Source: Clostridiales bacterium UBA4653 (GTDB taxonomy: Bacteria; Bacillota; Clostridia; Oscillospirales; CAG-272). From it: a stretch of DNA of 9,652 nt. The position numbers were made by a program, and so were the translations under genes. The stretch covers positions 184 to 9,835 of the forward strand of contig DHMB01000147.1 in NCBI GenBank assembly GCA_002405565.1. The letters run 5' to 3'. Shown one piece after another: positions 6,858-9,652 of this stretch. The notes under the pieces are model-generated. The model was not told the DNA's origin and did not search any database. It was given only the letters and a program-made list of their open reading frames with translations. Every line of letters starts with the position of its first letter. Within the stretch, counting starts at the first letter, position 1.

Positions 6858-7085
6858 GTTGCCGAATCCGAGATATATTCGAGATTCAGCGAGATGGTGA
6901 CAGACAGAACGGCGGTCTATATAAGCCACAGACTTTCCTCCTGCCGCTTCTGCGATAAGATTGCCGTATTCGATCACGGTTCCGTTGTTCAGGTCGGCAC
7001 GCACGACGGGCTCCTTTCCGATGAAAGCGGAAAATATTATGAGCTCTGGAACGCGCAGGCGCAATATTACGACAAAGAAGAATAG
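5196..7085 (+). CDS. ABC exporter half-transporter, second subunit (permease fused to ATPase)
   Basis: The 629-residue protein has the same fused plan as its upstream neighbour: membrane domain about 33-342 (helix clusters near 33-63, 75-97, 156-176, 190-210, 290-312 and 319-340) and ATPase domain about 380-625. Motifs are A-loop Y390, Walker A GQNGSGKTT (415-423), Q463 in VFQDF, signature VSGGE (522-526), Walker B FIILDE with D546 and E547, and H578. The start at 5196 is chosen because GGAGG (5183-5187) lies 8 nt before it. It overlaps the first subunit gene by 17 nt, suggesting translational coupling and fixed stoichiometry, as in other heterodimeric exporters. An in-frame ATG at 5115 lacks a ribosome site and would deepen the overlap. 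Two DNA blocks are identical to the first subunit gene (see the repeat entry). The substrate is unknown. Confidence 0.92.
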   Translation: MKKKTEKTSLMPRKEAMKMTLRGVKLLYKANPQYTVLSIINTIWSALTPYVGIYLSALIIGELAGGRDPEKLKTYVIISLASAAVIALISAFINKAINIYGQLEWYSIDKLYRDKFMDMDYADMDNGDTHILYNKIEQNANASGRGLGSVEWRFMDLLSAVATLAGGIAMTVTLFVRKVPESAGGLTVLNSPLFILGIIAVLMLVTYISPAIENVAGKFYAQNANRHNLSNQLFGFFYDLAYESKWMSDIRIYRQDRFSVKYANNKEDVFASKGFYAKAARTKLGPLNAASIAVSVIFTGCAYVFVCLKAWAGAFGVGEITQYIGALTMVAGAIRTMITSLNELRNNAEFLKLTFDFLDIPNKMYQGSLTVEKRMDNDYEIEFRDVSFKYPGGENYALRHVSFKFNIGEKLAVVGQNGSGKTTFIKLLCRLYDPDEGEILLNGINIRKYNYLDYISVFSVVFQDFRLFALPLGQNIAINSNYDAGKVNSCLEKAGFALDTEKMPQGLDTYLYKNLDKNGVNVSGGEAQKIAIARALYKNAPFIILDEPTAALDPVAESEIYSRFSEMVTDRTAVYISHRLSSCRFCDKIAVFDHGSVVQVGTHDGLLSDESGKYYELWNAQAQYYDKEE

Positions 7086-7090
7086 ACAAA

Positions 7091-7117
7091 AAAATCCCCG
7101 CTCCGGCGGGGATTTTT
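7091..7117 (+). terminator. Bidirectional terminator between the exporter operon and the minus-strand lipoprotein
   Basis: AAAATCCCCGC (7091-7101) pairs with GCGGGGATTTT (7106-7116) around a TCCG tetraloop. There is a T-run on the plus side and an A-run (T-run on the minus side) on the other. It lies between the exporter stop (7085) and the lipoprotein stop (7123), so it can end both convergent transcripts. Confidence 0.93.
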
Positions 7118-7122
7118 GTATT

Positions 7123-8124
7123 TTATTCAAACGTTTTCGTAGCGATGCTCTGCGCCGTGCCGACGTTATCGAATTTCAGGGAATAAATCAGGCTGAGTTC
7201 AATTCCGGCGGAGTTGATCTTCATTTCGTATCTATACGAGCTGATTTCGCCGTTTTCAAAGGTGACATACATGCCTGTGTCGACTGCGGTTTCCGGCAGT
7301 TTTGCGATTGCCGCTTCGATCAGGGGATTGTTTATGTTGTTTCCGAGAAGGGATATTGCGCTTGAAGCGTTGAACGAGGTTTTGAGCTTGTATTCATTCG
7401 GAACGTCGGTCGGAGTGACTGAAAGGAGCTTTTCGTCGGAGTAGGCAAAGAGAGCTTTGGCAAACGACGATGAATCGAATTTGTACGAAGCGTCGACCTC
7501 TTCCGTTTCATTCGACGTTATCTTTCCGTTCTTGTTTTCCGAGACCTTCTGAAGGGTGCTTCCGCGGCGGATCTGATATTTTGTTCCGTCCGCAAAGAGC
7601 GCGCCGGAATTTTTATGCTCGTCATAAAACGATACGTCGCCGATTGTGCTGTATATAGCTTTTCCTTCTGTTTTTCCGCTGAGCGAGAGAAGGGTATATG
7701 AAACGGTCAGGTCGGTAGTGTATGTGTATTCATAGCCAGGAACGGATTCGCCGATTGTGTTTTCGCGTGCCGCGCTGAAGGCTTCCTCATATGTATAAAA
7801 CCTTGCGTAAAGAGTTGTGTCGGCGTTGATTTCAAGCGGGAATGCCGCTTTTGAGACGAAATCCGAATCGAGATACCAGCCGGCAAAAATCCGTTCTTCG
7901 AGGGTGGGACTTGCAGGCGCCGCAATGAAATCGCCGGAATAGACGGTCATCGGAGCGTTGTCGGCATTGGCAAAGCTGACATTGCAGGGGACGGGTATCT
8001 TTTCCGTTGTTGTGACGGGTGGAACGTCCGGCGGGGTGACTGTCGCATTTGAACAGGAAACAAGTGACAGGATAATAAGTGAGGTTGCGATAACAAGGGA
8101 GATAATGCGGACGGAGCTTTTCAT
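7123..8124 (-). CDS. Lipoprotein with an InlB/Flg_new-type repeat and a beta-rich C-terminal domain
   Basis: The 333-residue protein starts with a lipoprotein signal peptide (hydrophobic 7-21, lipobox LVSC, Cys24), followed by a Thr/Pro-rich linker (27-46). Residues 47-109 resemble a single InlB B-repeat (Listeria-Bacteroides repeat): a CNVSF-type strand, then FAGWYLDSDF and ADTTLYARF. The remaining 220 residues are beta-prone and polar with no Cys or catalytic motif; the shape recalls LolA/LprG-like lipid-binding lipoproteins, but that is only an impression. It should sit on the outer face of the cytoplasmic membrane. AAAGGAT about 10 nt before the ATG serves as ribosome site. It follows the membrane-bound XRE regulator gene by 31 bp on the same strand, so the two are probably co-transcribed. 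Function unknown. Confidence 0.85.
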   Translation of the reverse strand: MKSSVRIISLVIATSLIILSLVSCSNATVTPPDVPPVTTTEKIPVPCNVSFANADNAPMTVYSGDFIAAPASPTLEERIFAGWYLDSDFVSKAAFPLEINADTTLYARFYTYEEAFSAARENTIGESVPGYEYTYTTDLTVSYTLLSLSGKTEGKAIYSTIGDVSFYDEHKNSGALFADGTKYQIRRGSTLQKVSENKNGKITSNETEEVDASYKFDSSSFAKALFAYSDEKLLSVTPTDVPNEYKLKTSFNASSAISLLGNNINNPLIEAAIAKLPETAVDTGMYVTFENGEISSYRYEMKINSAGIELSLIYSLKFDNVGTAQSIATKTFE

Positions 8125-8147
8125 TTCTATGTATCCTTTCGATTGAA

Positions 8148-8176
8148 ATTATAAGTCAGAAAAAGTGCTTGGTCTG
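8148..8176 (-). promoter_or_regulatory. Possible internal promoter for the lipoprotein gene
   Basis: On the minus strand a perfect -10 TATAAT (8153-8148) lies between the regulator stop and the lipoprotein start. The -35 at 17 bp is CAGACC, a poor match (3 of 6). The lipoprotein may therefore have weak or regulated transcription of its own besides read-through from the regulator gene. Confidence 0.35.
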
Positions 8177-8998
8177 TTCCGGATGATCGAGATTTTTCCT
8201 CAGAGCCGACGGATAAACAAATATTCCGACGACCATTCCCAGCGCGACTGCAAGCGCAAGAAACGCCGCGGCGATCATAAATCCGAGGATAAAAAACGCC
8301 AGCTTGACCGTCAGAAACCAGAAGATACCGTCAAGGCTGAGGGAAAATATCAGCCCCGGGAAGCGGACAAAGCCGAAGCTCGCAACGGAGAGCACCATAT
8401 CGTCAACAAAGTTGTTCTGAAGGAACAGGCATGATACAAAGGGAAAGAGAAAGAGGGAAGCGACCGAAAAACCGATCACCTGACCGACGGAGCAATTGTT
8501 TTTGAGCGTTACGCAGAGGGTTATTATAAACGCCGCTCCGGTGATGAGTCCGCCCCAGACGAACGAGCGCTTTCTTTGCTTGATTCCGTGCTCTATCGCC
8601 GCCTGGAGTTCTGCTTTCTTCTGCTTTTCATAACAGCTTTTGCAGATTACCTGCGTAACAGAGCCTCTTCTGCCACGCGAGCGCGTTTTCCGGACAAGGT
8701 CGTCGGAAGAATAAATCGGCTTGTTGCACACCTCGCACACACCGAGCACGACGGGCGGTTCTTTATATACGGTTTCCGTTTTTACTATGACCTCGGGCTT
8801 CGGAGCCTCTCTGCCGAAAAGCTCGTCTACGGATATATTGAATATTTTTGTCATTGCGTCGATGGTTGTTGCGGAGGGCTCGGCGTCACCGTTCTCCCAG
8901 CGGGAAACAGCCTGCGGTGTAACAAAAAGTTTATCGGCAAGCTCCTTCTGGGTCATGCCGCTTTTTTGTCGAAATTCTTTGATTTTCTTTGATAGCAT
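8156..8998 (-). CDS. Membrane-anchored XRE-family regulator with Cys4 zinc-ribbon-like motif
   Basis: The 280-residue protein has three parts. Residues 1-62 are a Cro/C1-type helix-turn-helix (MTQKELADKLFVTPQAVSRWENG, split here over 15-37, then the usual PSATTIDAMTKIFNISVDELF end). Residues 85-125 hold two CxxC pairs (C88/C91 and C119/C122) spaced as in a zinc ribbon, with a basic RSRGRRG between them. Residues 146-262 are strongly hydrophobic and form four or five membrane helices, with a short cytoplasmic tail rich in His and Lys. The DNA-binding and metal-binding parts should therefore face the cytoplasm at the membrane. AAAGGA lies about 10 nt before the start, and a good promoter is at 9037-9065. 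It is probably the first gene of an operon with the downstream lipoprotein. Its signal and targets are unknown. Confidence 0.88.
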   Translation of the reverse strand: MLSKKIKEFRQKSGMTQKELADKLFVTPQAVSRWENGDAEPSATTIDAMTKIFNISVDELFGREAPKPEVIVKTETVYKEPPVVLGVCEVCNKPIYSSDDLVRKTRSRGRRGSVTQVICKSCYEKQKKAELQAAIEHGIKQRKRSFVWGGLITGAAFIITLCVTLKNNCSVGQVIGFSVASLFLFPFVSCLFLQNNFVDDMVLSVASFGFVRFPGLIFSLSLDGIFWFLTVKLAFFILGFMIAAAFLALAVALGMVVGIFVYPSALRKNLDHPEQTKHFF

Positions 8999-9036
8999 GT
9001 TAAAAATTCCTTTCTGCCGTCTTGGTTTGCAAAGAA

Positions 9037-9065
9037 AGTATAAGCGAACGGTTGAGCTTTGTAAA
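9037..9065 (-). promoter_or_regulatory. Promoter of the XRE regulator gene
   Basis: Minus-strand TTTACA (9065-9060), 17-bp spacer and TATACT (9042-9037), each one base off consensus. Transcription would start near 9030, about 30 nt before the ATG at 8998. Confidence 0.75.
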
Positions 9066-9066
9066 G

Positions 9067-9100
9067 CAACATTTTGTTGAATTCAGTAAACAAAAGGTTG
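9067..9100. promoter_or_regulatory. Inverted repeat upstream of the XRE promoter (candidate operator)
   Basis: CAACATTTTGTT (9067-9078) and AACAAAAGGTTG (9089-9100) are inverted copies with 11 of 12 bases pairing and a 10-bp centre. The dyad starts 2 bp upstream of the -35 of the regulator promoter, a common place for autoregulation by XRE proteins. No T-run follows on either strand, so it is not a terminator. Confidence 0.55.
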
Positions 9101-9141
9101 ACAAGGACTGCTACCTGCGATGCGTTCTTTTTACAAAGTAA

Positions 9142-9169
9142 ATTATACCATATAATTTGGTAAAATCAA
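9142..9169 (-). promoter_or_regulatory. Possible distal minus-strand promoter overlapping a dyad
   Basis: Minus-strand TTGATT (9169-9164), 16-bp spacer and perfect TATAAT (9147-9142). It would start a leader of about 135 nt ahead of the XRE regulator that includes the dyad at 9067-9100. The -10 lies in the left arm of the 19-bp inverted repeat at 9140-9158, whose right arm carries TATAAT on the plus strand. Confidence 0.4.
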
Positions 9170-9416
9170 CATGTAATGATAAATATGTTTTCGTTTCGAC
9201 AAATAAATTTGTCTTTCCGTTGGCATTTTCCGTTTTCTTGCGATACGGTTATGTGGTCACATACAAAGTCAGAATTTTTCGCAAAGAGGGGACTTGGGGC
9301 GAGAAAAAGCGGGAGCGGGAGCTCGTCGCATTTGAGACAAATGAATAATTGAAGACCCCTGCACGGCGGGATGAAACGGGAAATTTTCATTATATAAAAA
9401 AATAACTTCAAAACTG

Positions 9417-9445
9417 TTGCGCGGCGCCAGATTTTATGATATCAT
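9417..9445 (+). promoter_or_regulatory. Possible promoter of brnQ
   Basis: TTGCGC (9417-9422), 17-bp spacer and TATCAT (9440-9445). The -10 differs from consensus by one base, the -35 by three. The -10 is inside a perfect ATGATATCAT palindrome (9436-9445), which could be an operator. Confidence 0.4.
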
Positions 9446-9483
9446 TATCAAAATACATAAATTAAAGGACACAAAATCACAAA

Positions 9484-9652
9484 ATGAAGAAAAGACTTAG
9501 TTTAACCGAGACATTTGCCGTCGGCAGTATGCTGTTCGGGTTGTTTTTCGGCGCGGGAAACCTGATTTTTCCCGTTTTCATGGGACAAAATGCGGGCGCG
9601 AACGTATGGAAGGCGATAATCGGCTTTCTGATAACCGGCGTCGGAATTCCGC
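9484..9652 (+). CDS. brnQ: Branched-chain amino acid transport system II carrier protein, N-terminal part (cut by window end)
   Basis: The first 56 residues are present and the gene runs off the window. They match the start of the LIVCS family (BrnQ), sodium- or proton-coupled carriers of leucine, isoleucine and valine in the cytoplasmic membrane. The diagnostic stretch is MLFGLFFGAGNLIFPVFMGQ (residues 16-35), followed by AGANVWKAIIGFLITGVGIP, covering the first membrane helix and the start of the second. Full-length members have about 430-450 residues and 12 helices. The ribosome site is AAAGGA at 9464-9469, with a rather long gap of 14 nt to the ATG. Translation may be modest, but no better in-frame start is seen. 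It is physically distant from ilvE and separately transcribed. Confidence 0.93.
   Translation, partial: MKKRLSLTETFAVGSMLFGLFFGAGNLIFPVFMGQNAGANVWKAIIGFLITGVGIP

Larger units (their letters stand above)
9066..9483. other. Gene-free, dyad-rich intergenic region between the XRE regulator and brnQ
   Basis: No convincing gene was found on either strand in this stretch of about 420 bp. It holds the dyad at 9067-9100, a possible second minus-strand promoter (9142-9169), and short inverted repeats at 9140-9158 (AAATTATA-CCA-TATAATTT), 9198-9213 (GACAAAT-AA-ATTTGTC), 9250-9263 (TATGTG-GT-CACATA) and 9436-9445 (ATGATATCAT). It also has a G-run cluster at 9288-9319. No T-box or other riboswitch that I can name is visible. 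Confidence 0.6.

Noticed and set aside
9288..9319. G-quadruplex in the G-run cluster upstream of brnQ
   Set aside because: The four runs are separated by loops of about 4, 11 and 3 nt; the long middle loop makes a stable quadruplex doubtful.
9157..9348. Possible 63-codon gene from a TTG at 9157
   Set aside because: No ribosome binding site precedes it, it begins in the predicted -10 dyad, and the product has no signal peptide, domain or gene-like composition.

Overview
This window looks like a chromosomal segment from a mid-GC, low-complexity Firmicute of the class Clostridia, probably a gut-type lineage. That assignment rests on GGAGG-type Shine-Dalgarno sites, near-consensus sigma-A promoters, compact intrinsic terminators, a LytTR response regulator with a short GHKL kinase, and paired ABC exporters of a kind common in that class. 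It is inferred from gene content, not from a marker gene. There is no rRNA, tRNA, CRISPR array or recognisable insertion sequence.

Layout from left to right. (1) The last 35 codons of an unassigned gene, closed by an intrinsic terminator. (2) A small monocistronic lipoprotein gene (312-632) with its own consensus promoter, converging on ilvE with a shared terminator hairpin between them. (3) ilvE (667-1668, minus), a class II branched-chain aminotransferase. It has a perfect TTGACA-17-TATAAT promoter, and a complete terminator-like hairpin sits between the transcription start and the ribosome binding site. (4) Divergent from ilvE, a two-gene signalling operon on the plus strand: a LytTR/AgrA-type response regulator (1887-2585) and a 217-residue GHKL histidine kinase without membrane segments (2597-3250). 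(5) A short regulatory gap (3251-3355), then two overlapping ABC exporter half-transporter genes (3356-5212 and 5196-7085), closed by a bidirectional terminator. (6) On the minus strand, a membrane-anchored XRE regulator with a zinc-ribbon-like Cys4 motif (8156-8998), followed 31 bp later by a lipoprotein with an InlB-type repeat (7123-8124). (7) A gene-free stretch of about 450 bp rich in dyads. (8) The first 56 codons of brnQ, a branched-chain amino acid carrier, cut by the window end.

The most coherent system is the regulator-kinase-exporter block. The gap before the exporters holds two identical 9-bp repeats (ATTCGTCAC) spaced 21 bp apart. This is the geometry expected for two LytTR domains on one DNA face, and they lie just upstream of a -10 element that has no recognisable -35. 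The second repeat is built into one arm of a terminator-like hairpin that probably ends the upstream regulator-kinase transcript. The inferred circuit is that the phosphorylated regulator activates the exporter pair. The signal and the exported substrate are not visible. The two branched-chain amino acid genes (ilvE, brnQ) are far apart and separately transcribed.
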